In this document: one piece after another, positions 8,019 through 16,097 of the stretch | How the letters are laid out: the number at the start of each line of letters is the position of its first letter | Numbering within the stretch: position 1 is the first letter of the stretch | Source: JAWWBN01 sp033720955 | Lineage (GTDB): Bacteria; Acidobacteriota; Thermoanaerobaculia; Multivoradales; JAHEKO01 | Assembly: GCA_033720955.1 (NCBI GenBank) | Contig: JAWWBN010000059.1 | Location: forward strand, 1-17,314 | Length of the DNA: 17,314 nucleotides | Reading direction: 5' to 3' | Made by a program: the position numbers and the translations under genes | Notes under the pieces: generated by a model | What the model was told of the DNA's origin: nothing | Database searches by the model: none | Seen by the model: only the letters and a program-made list of their open reading frames with translations

Positions 8019-9004
8019 CGGGTCGCTCCGGCGGGCCGGTGCAGGACGCAGCGAGCCACGTGACGCTCGCCGACCGGGAAGAGGGGCGGCACCGCCTGGG
8101 AGCACTCCGGCATCGCCTCGCCGCAACGGGGCTCGAAGGCGCAGCCGGGCGGCAGCTCGGAGGGGTCCGGCACCTGGCCGGGGATGGTGGGCAGTCGGCC
8201 GCGCGCGGCGGGCCGGCCCAACTGCGGCACCGCCCCCAGCAGCCCCACGGTGTAGGGGTGGGCGGGGCGGGCGAAGAGATCCTCCACCGCCGCCTCCTCC
8301 ACCTTGCGCCCGGCGTACATCACCAGGACCCGCTCGCAGGTCTCGGCCACCACCGCCAGGTCGTGGGTGATCAGGAGCACCGCCAGCCCCAGCTCGGACC
8401 GGAGCCGCTGCAACAGCTCCAGGATCTGGGCCTGCACCGTCACGTCCAGGGCGGTGGTGGGCTCGTCGGCGACCAGGAGCTCGGGACCGGCCGCCAGGGC
8501 CATGGCGACCATCGCCCGCTGGCGCTGACCTCCGGAGAGCTGGTGGGGATAGTCGCGCAGGCGGCGCTGGGGCTCCGGCATGGCGACCAGGTCGAGCAGC
8601 TCCGCCGCCCGCCGCCGCGCGGCCGCCCGGGAGACGCGGCGGTGCACGCGGATGGCCTCGACGATCTGGAAGCCGATGGTGAACACCGGGTTGAGAGCGG
8701 TCATCGGCTCCTGGAACACCAGGGCGATGCGGGCGCCGCGCACCCGCCGCAGCTCGTCCTCCGGCAGCGCCAGCAGGTCCCGGCCGTCCAGAAGCACCCG
8801 CCCGCTCTCGACCCTCCCCGGCGGGGGCACCAGCCGCAGCAGGGAGAGCGCGGTGACGCTCTTGCCGCAGCCCGACTCCCCCACCAGCCCGACGAGCTCT
8901 CCCCGCCCGACCGCGAAGGAGAGGTCGGCCACCACCGCCACCCGCCCCGTCGGCGCCGGGAAGGTGACGGTCAGCCCCTCGACGGTCAGCAGCTCGGTGC
9001 TCAC
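8015..9004 (-). CDS. OppD/DppD-like peptide ABC transporter ATP-binding protein
   Basis: A 329-residue ATPase paired with the OppF-like neighbour. Walker A is at residues 42-49 (GESGCGKS), the Q-loop in VFQEPMTALNP at about 96-106, signature LSGGQR at 156-161, and Walker B at 177-182 followed by PTTALDVT. The oligo_HPY region (HPYTVGLLGAVP) and four C-terminal Cys residues (GCAFEPRC, ECSQ, ARC) complete the family pattern. The start is GTG at 9004, only 7 bases after the aminopeptidase stop and with no clear Shine-Dalgarno, which suggests translational coupling. In the family, OppD and OppF form the ATPase pair on two permeases (OppB, OppC) fed by a binding protein. None of those three is in this window, so the pair must work with permeases encoded elsewhere or before the aminopeptidase's locus was rearranged. 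Confidence 0.92.
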   Translation of the reverse strand: MSTELLTVEGLTVTFPAPTGRVAVVADLSFAVGRGELVGLVGESGCGKSVTALSLLRLVPPPGRVESGRVLLDGRDLLALPEDELRRVRGARIALVFQEPMTALNPVFTIGFQIVEAIRVHRRVSRAAARRRAAELLDLVAMPEPQRRLRDYPHQLSGGQRQRAMVAMALAAGPELLVADEPTTALDVTVQAQILELLQRLRSELGLAVLLITHDLAVVAETCERVLVMYAGRKVEEAAVEDLFARPAHPYTVGLLGAVPQLGRPAARGRLPTIPGQVPDPSELPPGCAFEPRCGEAMPECSQAVPPLFPVGERHVARCVLHRPAGATR

Positions 9005-9011
9005 GGTGGCG

Positions 9012-10493
9012 TCAGAGCCGTCCCGCGCGCCGCAGGAGCCACAGCAGGGTCAGGGCCACGCCGAAGCCGGAGGCGCCGAACTCTCCCTCCTGGTCCGGAC
9101 CTCTCCACGCGGTGCCGGCGATGTCGAGGTGGGCCCAGCGGCCCGACCCCTCGACGAAGTTGGCCAGGAACGCGGCGGCGGTGTTGGCTCCCCCCCAGCG
9201 GCCGCCGACGTTGCGCAGGTCGGCCTGCCGCCCGGCCATCTCGCGCCCGAACTCGGCCCACAGAGGCAGCCGCCACAGCGGCTCCGCGGCGGCCTCCCCG
9301 GCGGCGGTCAGCTCCGCCGCCAGCTCGTCGTCCTCCGTGAAGAGACCGGCCGCGTGGGGGCCCAGGGCGACGACGCAGGCGCCGGTCAGGGTGGCGAAGT
9401 CGAGGAGCACGTCGGGCTTCTCCTCGGATGCCCGCACCAGGGCGTCGGCGAGCACCATCCGGCCCTCGGCGTCGGTGTTGAGGATCTCCACCGTCTTGCC
9501 GCCGTAGCAGGTGACGATGTCCCCCGGGCGGTAGGCCGCACCGTCGGGCATGTTCTCGGCCAGCGGCAGAAAGACCCGGAACCGACCCGGCAGCCCCAGA
9601 GCGGCCGCTCCCCGGGCGATGCCCAGCGCGGCGCACGCGCCGCACTTGTCGAACTTCATCTCGTCCATGGCCTTGGGCGGCTTGAGGGAGATGCCGCCCG
9701 TGTCGAAGGTGATCCCCTTGCCCACCACGGCGATCGTCTCGTCGCCCTCGCCCCAGGCCAGGCGCACCAGCCGCGGGTCGCGGCGCGAGCCGCCGCCGAC
9801 GGCCAGGAGCCCGCCCATGCCGTGTCGCTCGAGCGCCTCCCGGTCGAAGACCTCGCACTCCATGCCGGTCTCGGCCGCCAGCCCCTCCGCCTGGGCGGCG
9901 ATCCAGGCCGGGTGGGCCTCGTTGGGAGGCGTGTTGCCCAGGTCCCGAGCCCACGCCTCGGCCGCGGCCAGCGGCTCGGCCAGCGGCTCGGCCGTCCGGT
10001 AGGCGGCGTCGTGGGCCTCCGGTGGCAACAGGGCGACCTCCTCGAGCTCGCGCCGGGCCGGGCCGGTGGCGCGCGAGAACCGGTAGCCCACACGGCGGGC
10101 CCGCCGCTGCACTTCGAGACCGGCCTCGGCGCCCGCGGCGGCGTCGTGGGCCGGCACCGCCAGCAGGACGCGCCCGTACCCGGCGCTCCGGGCGTGGCGC
10201 AGCTCGTCCTCGATCCAGGCCGAGAGCTCGCGCCGGTCGAAGCGGTCGCTCCGCCCCAGACCCGTTACCGACACCGCGACGCCGAGGTCGGGGCTCCCGG
10301 AGGTGGCCGAGCGCTGCCGCCGGCGCCCGGCGAAGCCGGAGCGCCCGGCCGCCCGTCGCGCCGCCTCCAACACGACGTCGGGCAGGGCGTCGGCCGACGG
10401 CTGCTCGCCCTCGAAGCAGCCCACGGCCACGAGATCCACCGCCCTGAGGGATTCCACTTCCCCGACCGGGGACTGGACGAGCCGGACTCTCAC
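9012..10493 (-). CDS. pepA: M17 leucyl aminopeptidase
   Basis: A 493-residue cytoplasmic metallo-aminopeptidase that removes N-terminal residues from peptides. The C-terminal catalytic domain (about 180-490) holds every expected residue by comparison with E. coli PepA numbering: Lys259, Asp264, Lys271, Asp282, Asp341, Glu343 and Arg345, including the NTDAEGR signature at 339-345 and the NTPPNEAHP motif near 187-195. The N-terminal domain (1-160) is present but divergent, as is usual in the family. The start is GTG at 10493, fixed by a strong GGAGGA site 6 bases upstream (10500-10505). It heads the long minus-strand run and sits directly before two peptide-importer ATPase genes, which fits uptake and digestion of peptides. 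In E. coli PepA also binds DNA; nothing here tests that. Confidence 0.95.
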   Translation of the reverse strand: MRVRLVQSPVGEVESLRAVDLVAVGCFEGEQPSADALPDVVLEAARRAAGRSGFAGRRRQRSATSGSPDLGVAVSVTGLGRSDRFDRRELSAWIEDELRHARSAGYGRVLLAVPAHDAAAGAEAGLEVQRRARRVGYRFSRATGPARRELEEVALLPPEAHDAAYRTAEPLAEPLAAAEAWARDLGNTPPNEAHPAWIAAQAEGLAAETGMECEVFDREALERHGMGGLLAVGGGSRRDPRLVRLAWGEGDETIAVVGKGITFDTGGISLKPPKAMDEMKFDKCGACAALGIARGAAALGLPGRFRVFLPLAENMPDGAAYRPGDIVTCYGGKTVEILNTDAEGRMVLADALVRASEEKPDVLLDFATLTGACVVALGPHAAGLFTEDDELAAELTAAGEAAAEPLWRLPLWAEFGREMAGRQADLRNVGGRWGGANTAAAFLANFVEGSGRWAHLDIAGTAWRGPDQEGEFGASGFGVALTLLWLLRRAGRL

Positions 10494-10650
10494 GCGACTT
10501 CCTCCGGGGCGGCGGCCGCCCGTTCCGTTCCGTGCGCGCCCCGGCGGCCCCGGAGCGCGGCGCGGGCGACGCCCGCTGATCGCAGTCTACCAGGCGGGTG
10601 GAGCCTCTCTGGGCCGTCGCGGCGCCGGCGGCGGTATGCTCGCCGGGGTC
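10494..10650. promoter_or_regulatory. Divergent intergenic region between pepA and the cyclase-like gene
   Basis: 157 bases separate two outward-facing genes, so promoters for both must lie here or overlap the gene starts. Visible elements are the pepA ribosome site GGAGGA (10500-10505, minus strand), a perfect 6-bp inverted repeat GCGGGC/GCCCGC with a 3-base spacer at 10562-10576, and the motif TAGACT on the minus strand (10584-10589), which could be a -10 box for pepA. No convincing -35 box was found on either strand. The inverted repeat could be an operator or a short hairpin. Confidence 0.4.
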
Positions 10651-12687
10651 ATGCAAATCACCGAGCTCCTGCCGCTCCTGCGTGGGCCGTTCAGCTTCCT
10701 GGAGCTCGGTCCCGAGGACCTGCGTCGGCTCGGTCTGGACGGACCGGCGCGGCTGCCTCGACCTCAGCGCATCTTCCTGACCCCCGAGACGGCGACGCCG
10801 GCCGTCGGGTTCCCGGTGCTCCAGACGGCGGGCCTCAAGAGCCTGCGGGAGGCCCTGGAGGGGTACGTGAGGGCCGAGGAGGAGCTCGAGCTCGCCGTGC
10901 TGGAGGGGCATCCCGCCGACCGGCGCGCCGCCAACGCAGCCTGGAGCGGCTACGAGGCGCTCCTCCAGACCGCCACCGAGAACGCCGTCAGCTCCAGCTT
11001 CGGCCGCGGCTACCCGAGCATCTTCTGGCTCTTCCACTCCATCGCGGTGTCGCGTCTCTTCAAAGAGACGCCGCGGCGGCTGCGCCGGGAGAGCCTCGCG
11101 CTCGGCAAGACCCGCGGCGACGAGGTCAAGTACCGGGTCTTCCACCGCTATCTCGACCGGGTGCTGCAACTGACCTACGAGGTGACCACCCGGGTCGCCC
11201 ACCAGACCGAGGAGGAGGAGAAGGAGATCTTCCCCTTCATCCTGAACCGCATGCGCGACAACGTCCTCGTCCTGACCGAGGACCACGTGAGCCCCGACCT
11301 GGGGGAGCTCTCCGGCTACTTCAACGCCTACCTGCGCATCGACGGGCGGGAGTTCCGAGAGCGGATGGCCGCTCTCACCCGCTGGCACGACGAGGAGATC
11401 CGGCGCAACCAGCCGCTGCGGGAGGCCGTGCGCCACCTGCTTCAGCGCGAGGTGCCGGACGACGCGGCGCGACTCTTCGTGCGCCCCGGCTATCTGACCC
11501 TCGTGGCCGAGACCGCGACCTACGACGTCGATCGCTTCCTCACGCCCGGTTGGCTGGAGGTCTGGGAGAACCTGCTGCTCAAGCTCAAGGAGTTCGAGCT
11601 GCTCGCCTCCCTGCGCCGGCTCGTGGTCCCGACCTTCCGGCGCGACGACGGCGAGCTCACCTGCTTCTCCTCCTCCATCGGGCGCAGCCGAGGCGGTCGG
11701 GGCGAGACGACCCTCTCCGCCACCACCCGGCCGCTCGACTTCATGACCCCGTGGGTGGTGGACCCGCTGGTCGAGCGCTACGGGCTGATCTACGACATCA
11801 CCAACTTCTCCGCCATCATCTCGAGCCTCCGCCGCGCCGGGCGCGAGACGCAGGACGACTCCTACCGGGGCATCTTCACCTTCCAGCGCCGGGTCAACCG
11901 GATGGCCCGCAACCACAGCCTCAGGCTGGAGAAGTACCTGGGTGACGGCGCCTTCTACTCCGGCCGCTACCCGGAGCTGCTGCTGCGCGCCGCGACCCGT
12001 CTGCAGCGCTACTACCGCCGCGTCCTCGCCGAAGGCTTCCCCTTCGACCGCGGGCTGCGGATCGCCGTCAACTACGGCCACTACCGGCTGCTGCCCATCG
12101 AGGGCGTCGAGGGCGGCACCGGCCACCGCTACGAGTTCTTCGGCCACGGCATCGTCGAGCTGACCCGGCTGGTCACGGGGAAGGCCATGCGCGAGATCGA
12201 GGACGTCAAGACCCTCCTTCTGGCCCGCGGCTACTCCCAGCTCGAGGTCGAGCGCTTCTTCGCACCCGTGGCCCGCCACGGCACCTACCTGCGCGACAAG
12301 GCCGAGGAGGCCCGGCCCTTCTACGCCTACGTCAACTCCGACGGCGTCCTCATCAACGAGGGGATCGTGGCCACACAGGCCTTTCTGGAGCGGATGGACG
12401 CCTCGCGCGCCTACGAGCTGATCGGCACGGTGCGCGAGGGCAGCCGCAGCTACATCGCCGCCCGCCTGGAGGACGAGCCCGATCCCCTGGTGCTCGGCTT
12501 CCGCCAGCTCGGCGAGGCCAACCTGAAGGGCCTCGGCGACACCAAGGTCTTCGAGGTCGTCGACGGCGCCGAGTGGCCGGTCGGCGTGCTCGACGGCGCC
12601 CGGCCGTCCCCCACCAACTCACTGCTGACGCTGCTGGAGCGTCAGTTCGAAACCCTGACGCGCGACGGCGCGCAACTGAGGAGCTGA
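10651..12687 (+). CDS. Protein with divergent class III nucleotide cyclase-like domain
   Basis: A 678-residue protein without signal peptide or TM segments. Residues 1-370 are mostly helical and charged and match no family I recognise. Residues 376-510 read as a class III adenylate/guanylate cyclase catalytic domain: IYDITNFS with Asp382 as first metal ligand, KYLGDG with Lys428 at the substrate-lysine position and Asp432 as second metal ligand, GLRIAVNYG at 468-476, and YEFFGHGIVELTRL at 494-507. Aligned on that last motif, the purine-contact Asp is Glu495, the catalytic Asn is Val502 and the transition-state Arg506 is kept. The fold assignment is by motif reading only; activity is uncertain because of Val502. 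Residues 515-678 are again unrecognised. The start could be ATG 10651 or ATG 10636 (5 residues longer); neither has a strong ribosome site. purC follows after 8 bases, so the two are probably cotranscribed. Confidence 0.8.
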   Translation: MQITELLPLLRGPFSFLELGPEDLRRLGLDGPARLPRPQRIFLTPETATPAVGFPVLQTAGLKSLREALEGYVRAEEELELAVLEGHPADRRAANAAWSGYEALLQTATENAVSSSFGRGYPSIFWLFHSIAVSRLFKETPRRLRRESLALGKTRGDEVKYRVFHRYLDRVLQLTYEVTTRVAHQTEEEEKEIFPFILNRMRDNVLVLTEDHVSPDLGELSGYFNAYLRIDGREFRERMAALTRWHDEEIRRNQPLREAVRHLLQREVPDDAARLFVRPGYLTLVAETATYDVDRFLTPGWLEVWENLLLKLKEFELLASLRRLVVPTFRRDDGELTCFSSSIGRSRGGRGETTLSATTRPLDFMTPWVVDPLVERYGLIYDITNFSAIISSLRRAGRETQDDSYRGIFTFQRRVNRMARNHSLRLEKYLGDGAFYSGRYPELLLRAATRLQRYYRRVLAEGFPFDRGLRIAVNYGHYRLLPIEGVEGGTGHRYEFFGHGIVELTRLVTGKAMREIEDVKTLLLARGYSQLEVERFFAPVARHGTYLRDKAEEARPFYAYVNSDGVLINEGIVATQAFLERMDASRAYELIGTVREGSRSYIAARLEDEPDPLVLGFRQLGEANLKGLGDTKVFEVVDGAEWPVGVLDGARPSPTNSLLTLLERQFETLTRDGAQLRS

Positions 12688-12695
12688 CCCAATCC

Positions 12696-13592
12696 ATGAG
12701 CCGGACCGTCTGGCAGACCGACCTCGCGGGACTTCCCGCCCCCAAGCGCGGCAAGGTGCGCGACATCTACGACCTGGGCGACGAGCTGCTGATCGTCGCC
12801 TGCGACCGGATCTCCGCCTACGACCACGTCCTCTCACCGGGGATTCCCGGCAAGGGGCGCATCCTGAACCAGCTCACCAACTTCTGGTTCGAGCGCTTCT
12901 CCGGCCGGGTGCCCAACCACCTGCTGGCGACCGAGGTGGCCGACTTCCCCGGCCCCCTGCGCCGGCACTCCGACCAGCTCGAGGGCCGCGCGGTCCTGGC
13001 GCGCAAGGCCCGGGTCGTCCCCTTCGAGTGCGTCGCCCGCGGCTACCTGGCCGGCAGCGGCTTTCGCGAGTACACCGCCGGCGGGGCGGTCTGCGGCATC
13101 CCGCTGCCGCCCGGCCTGGTGCGCGCCGACCGGCTCCCCGAGCCGATCTACACCCCCGCCACCAAGGCCGAATCGGGGCACGACGAGAACGTCTCGTTCG
13201 CGGTTCTCGAGGAAGCCCTGGGCGACGAGATGGCGGCGCGGCTGCGCAACCTGACCTTGGAGCTCTACCGCGCCGGCGCCGAGCTGCTCGAGAGCCGCGG
13301 GCTGATCCTCGCCGACACCAAGTTCGAGTTCGGGCTCATCGACGACGAGCTCTGCCTCATCGACGAGGTGCTCACTCCCGACTCGTCCCGCTTCTGGGAG
13401 CTGGAGGCGTGGCGCCCCGGAGTGGAGCCGGTCTCCTTTGACAAGCAGTTCGTGCGCAACTGGCTGGACGAGACCGGCTGGGACCACGAGTCGCCGCCCC
13501 CGGAGCTGCCGGCGGAGGTGGTCGAGGGCACCCTGGAGCGCTATCGCGAGGCCTACCGGCGGGTCACCGGCGCGGCGTCGGCGCCGGCCTGA
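12696..13592 (+). CDS. purC: Phosphoribosylaminoimidazole-succinocarboxamide (SAICAR) synthase
   Basis: A 298-residue cytosolic enzyme of de novo purine synthesis; it joins CAIR and aspartate using ATP to make SAICAR. Motifs in order are KRGKVRDIYDL at about 17-27 (ATP-binding start), DRISAYDHVL at 37-46, the signature around PEPIYTPATKAESGHDENVS at 148-167, and the second signature LADTKFEFG near 207-215. The length fits the longer, yeast-like branch of the family rather than the roughly 240-residue E. coli form. The ATG at 12696 is chosen because homology begins directly after it and it lies 8 bases past the upstream stop; a GAGGAG at 12 bases ahead is a distant ribosome site, so coupling to the cyclase-like gene is likely. 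The last 40 bases overlap alr on the opposite strand. Confidence 0.97.
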   Translation: MSRTVWQTDLAGLPAPKRGKVRDIYDLGDELLIVACDRISAYDHVLSPGIPGKGRILNQLTNFWFERFSGRVPNHLLATEVADFPGPLRRHSDQLEGRAVLARKARVVPFECVARGYLAGSGFREYTAGGAVCGIPLPPGLVRADRLPEPIYTPATKAESGHDENVSFAVLEEALGDEMAARLRNLTLELYRAGAELLESRGLILADTKFEFGLIDDELCLIDEVLTPDSSRFWELEAWRPGVEPVSFDKQFVRNWLDETGWDHESPPPELPAEVVEGTLERYREAYRRVTGAASAPA

Positions 13593-14743
13593 GCCGGGGG
13601 CGCTCCGGCATCCACGACCCGGCGGGCGAGCCGCAGCCGGAAGCCGCAGAGCACCTCCCAGGCGATGGTGCCGGCGCGGTCGGCGAGCTCGAAGGCGGTG
13701 ATCTCGTCACCGCCCTGGCGGCCCAGGAGCACGACCTCGTCCCCCAGGCGGGCGTCGGCGCCGGTGACGTCGAGGGTGATCATGTCCATGCTCACCCGGC
13801 CGGCGATGGGCACCCGCCGGCCGTGGAGCAACGCCTCCCCGCCGGCCGACAGCCGCCAGGAGTAGCCGTCTCCGTAGCCCACGGGCACCACGGCCAGACG
13901 GCGCGGACCCTCGGCCACCCAGGTGCCACCGTAGCCGGCGCGGGCGCCGCGCTCCACGTCGCGCAACAGGGCGATGCGGGCCGCCACGGAGAGAACGGGG
14001 GTAAGGCCGTCGAACCGCCGCGCTGGATCCAGGCCGTAGAGCGCGAGCCCCAGACGCACCAGCCGGTGCCGCGAGGCGGGGTGGTGCAGGGCGGCGGCGC
14101 TGTTGGCCATGTGGATCAGCACGCTCTCCCGCTCCCCCGGCGTGAGCAGCGAGAGGAGGCCGTCGAACCGCTCGGCCTGGGCGGCGTTGCGCGGGCTGGC
14201 CGGCTCGTCGGCCTCGGCGAAGTGGGAGAAGAGGCCGGCCAGCCGCAGCGGACCGCGCCGCACCACCTCCAGCGCCCGCGGCAGCTCCCCGGGGGAGAGC
14301 CCCAGCCGGCTCATGCCGGTGTCCACCTTGAGGTGCACCTCGCAGCCCGCCCCGGCCGCCGCCTCGCTCCAGGCGGCGAGCTGCTCCAGCGACGAGATCG
14401 CCGGGGTGAGCCGCCACCGCCGGCAGAGCTCGACGGTGGGTGCGTCGGCGCCGCCCAGCACCAGGAGGGGCAGCTCCACGCCGGCCCGCCGCAGCTCGAT
14501 CGCCTCCGCCGGCTGGCTCACGCCGAGCCACTCCACGCCGGCCTCCTCGAGCGTCCTCCCCACCGTGACCGCGCCGTGCCCGTAGGCGTCCGCCTTGACC
14601 ACCGCGAGGACGGCCGCCGGCCCCACCCTGCGCCGCAGCTCGGCCAGGTTGGCGCGCAGGGCGTCGAGATCCACGGTGGCCCAGGCGGCGGGCTCGACGC
14701 CCGCGGCGGCGCCGGCCTCAGAAGGGCGGCGGGGGCGCGTCAT
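13553..14743 (-). CDS. alr: Alanine racemase
   Basis: A 396-residue PLP enzyme that makes D-alanine for peptidoglycan. The N-terminal barrel carries the PLP lysine Lys50 in AVVKADAYGHG. Lys139 and Arg146 lie in HLKVDTGMSRLG, matching the carbamylated lysine and PLP-contacting arginine of Geobacillus Alr. The C-terminal domain has the catalytic Tyr271 (RAGYGG) and the GRVSMDM motif (315-321). The first 20 residues, Pro-, Ala- and Gly-rich, precede the conserved core. The ATG at 14743 lies inside the end of dnaB (26-base overlap), so translation is probably coupled to the helicase gene. The 3' end overlaps purC by 40 bases in convergent orientation, leaving no room for a terminator between them. 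A dnaB-alr pairing is also found in E. coli. Confidence 0.97.
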   Translation of the reverse strand: MTRPRRPSEAGAAAGVEPAAWATVDLDALRANLAELRRRVGPAAVLAVVKADAYGHGAVTVGRTLEEAGVEWLGVSQPAEAIELRRAGVELPLLVLGGADAPTVELCRRWRLTPAISSLEQLAAWSEAAAGAGCEVHLKVDTGMSRLGLSPGELPRALEVVRRGPLRLAGLFSHFAEADEPASPRNAAQAERFDGLLSLLTPGERESVLIHMANSAAALHHPASRHRLVRLGLALYGLDPARRFDGLTPVLSVAARIALLRDVERGARAGYGGTWVAEGPRRLAVVPVGYGDGYSWRLSAGGEALLHGRRVPIAGRVSMDMITLDVTGADARLGDEVVLLGRQGGDEITAFELADRAGTIAWEVLCGFRLRLARRVVDAGAPPAQAGADAAPVTRR

Positions 14744-16097
14744 GCCGGGCGAGATTGCAGAACTTGACCGACTCGCCGAGGAAGACCAGGCGGATGGTCC
14801 CGGTCTCGCCGTTCCGGTGCTTGGCCAGGATCAGCTCGGCCACGCCCTCGTCCTCGGTCTCCGGGTTGTAGACCTCGTCCCGGTAGACGAAGGCCACCAG
14901 GTCGGCGTCCTGCTCGATCGACCCCGACTCGCGCAGGTCGGCGAGCTGCGGCCGGTGGTCGCTGCCCCGCCGCTCCGGCTGCCGCGAGAGCTGGGAGAGG
15001 GCGATCACCGGCAGGTCGAGCTCCTTGGCCAACTGCTTCAGACCGCGGGTGATGGCCGAGATCTCGAGGTTGCGGTTCTCGTACTTGCCGCCCGCCTGCA
15101 TGAGCTGCAGGTAGTCGAGCACCACCAGCTCGAGACCGTGCTCGGCGCGCAGCCGCCGGGCCTTCGAAGCCACCTCCAGCAGGCTGGGGTTGGCCGAGTC
15201 GTCGATGAAGAGGGGCGCCTTGGAGATGCCGCGCACGCTGGCGACGACCTTGTTCCACTGCTTCTGCGACATGTGGCCGGTGCGCAGCGGGCCGAACGGC
15301 ACGTCGGACTCGGCGGAGAGGATGCGCATGGCCAGCTCCTGCTGGCTCATCTCGAGCGAGAAGAAGCCCACCGCCTTGCCCTCGCGGATGGCCACGTGCT
15401 GCGCGATGTTGAGGGCCAGGCTGGTCTTGCCCATGCCCGGCCGGCCGGCCACGATGATCAGGTTGGCCCGGTTCAGGCCGCGGGTCTTCTCGTCGAGATC
15501 GATGAAGCCGGTGGGCACCCCGATCATGCCGGAGGCCGGGCGGTCCTCGAGGTCCGCCAGGGTCTCCTCGAAGATCTTGCCGATGGGCACGAAACCACGC
15601 TGGATGGCCTCCTCGCCCAGTCCCAGGATGGCCTGCTCGGCGCGGCCGAGCGCCTCCTGGGCCACCAGGCCGCCGTCCAGGCAGTCGCGGGTGATCTGAC
15701 CGCAGGCCTCGATCAGGCGCCTGCGCACCGAGCGCTCCTTGACGATCTCGACGTAGCTCTCCAGCCGGCTCAGGTCGGGCAGATCCAGGTCGAGACTCGC
15801 CAGGTAGGCCAGGCCGCCGACCTCGTCCAGGCTGTCGAGCTGCTCCAGCCGGGCCTGGAGCGTGCGCAGGTCGATCTGGCTGTCCTCGGCCTGGATCTCC
15901 AGCATGGCGCCGAAGATCAGCCGGTGCCGCTCGGAGAAGAAATCCTCCGAGGTCAGCCGCGCGGAGAGGGTCGGGAAGCGCTCGGGATCCAGGAGCACCC
16001 CCGCCAGCACCGCCCGCTCGGACTCGTCGCTGTGCGGCAGGCTGGCGGTCGCTGAGAGGCTCTGGATCATCGCGGGAGAACGGCCATTGTGACCCAT
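14718..16097 (-). CDS. dnaB: Replicative DNA helicase DnaB
   Basis: A 459-residue hexameric helicase that unwinds DNA at the replication fork. The N-terminal primase-interacting domain covers about 20-120 (SERAVLAGVLLD), followed by a linker and the RecA-like C-terminal domain. This has Walker A at 218-226 (GRPGMGKTS), the SLEM motif at 247-250, Walker B VVLDYLQLM at 325-333, LSQLSR at 367-372, the LRESGSIEQDAD stretch at 388-399 and the arginine-finger region AKHRNG at 425-430. There is no intein; Walker A and the other motifs are continuous. The start may be ATG 16097 or ATG 16070 (residue 10); neither has a visible Shine-Dalgarno and homology begins after both. The end overlaps alr by 26 bases. 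Upstream lies a 187-base AT-richer region shared with the divergent small secreted protein gene. Confidence 0.97.
   Translation of the reverse strand: MGHNGRSPAMIQSLSATASLPHSDESERAVLAGVLLDPERFPTLSARLTSEDFFSERHRLIFGAMLEIQAEDSQIDLRTLQARLEQLDSLDEVGGLAYLASLDLDLPDLSRLESYVEIVKERSVRRRLIEACGQITRDCLDGGLVAQEALGRAEQAILGLGEEAIQRGFVPIGKIFEETLADLEDRPASGMIGVPTGFIDLDEKTRGLNRANLIIVAGRPGMGKTSLALNIAQHVAIREGKAVGFFSLEMSQQELAMRILSAESDVPFGPLRTGHMSQKQWNKVVASVRGISKAPLFIDDSANPSLLEVASKARRLRAEHGLELVVLDYLQLMQAGGKYENRNLEISAITRGLKQLAKELDLPVIALSQLSRQPERRGSDHRPQLADLRESGSIEQDADLVAFVYRDEVYNPETEDEGVAELILAKHRNGETGTIRLVFLGESVKFCNLARHDAPPPPF

Noticed and set aside
8019..8126. N-terminal extension of the OppF-like protein by 36 residues
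   Set aside because: It would read through the conserved Cys-rich end of the OppD-like gene; the GTG at 8018 overlapping the stop is the better start.
10303..10650. N-terminal extension of the cyclase-like protein by about 116 residues
   Set aside because: It overlaps pepA in antisense and is Arg/Pro-rich low-complexity sequence; the protein-like pattern begins at the ATG at 10636 or 10651.
8580..11945. 1121-codon plus-strand open frame crossing pepA, the intergenic region and the cyclase-like gene
   Set aside because: It spans two divergent real genes in the wrong strand or frame and its Pro/Arg/Gly-rich sequence has no recognisable domain.
9001..12279. 1092-codon minus-strand open frame opposite the cyclase-like gene and out of frame with pepA
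   Set aside because: Changes character with the underlying codon pattern and has no motif; pepA and the cyclase-like gene explain the region.
14718..16097. Intein in DnaB
   Set aside because: All helicase motifs are contiguous and the protein has normal length.
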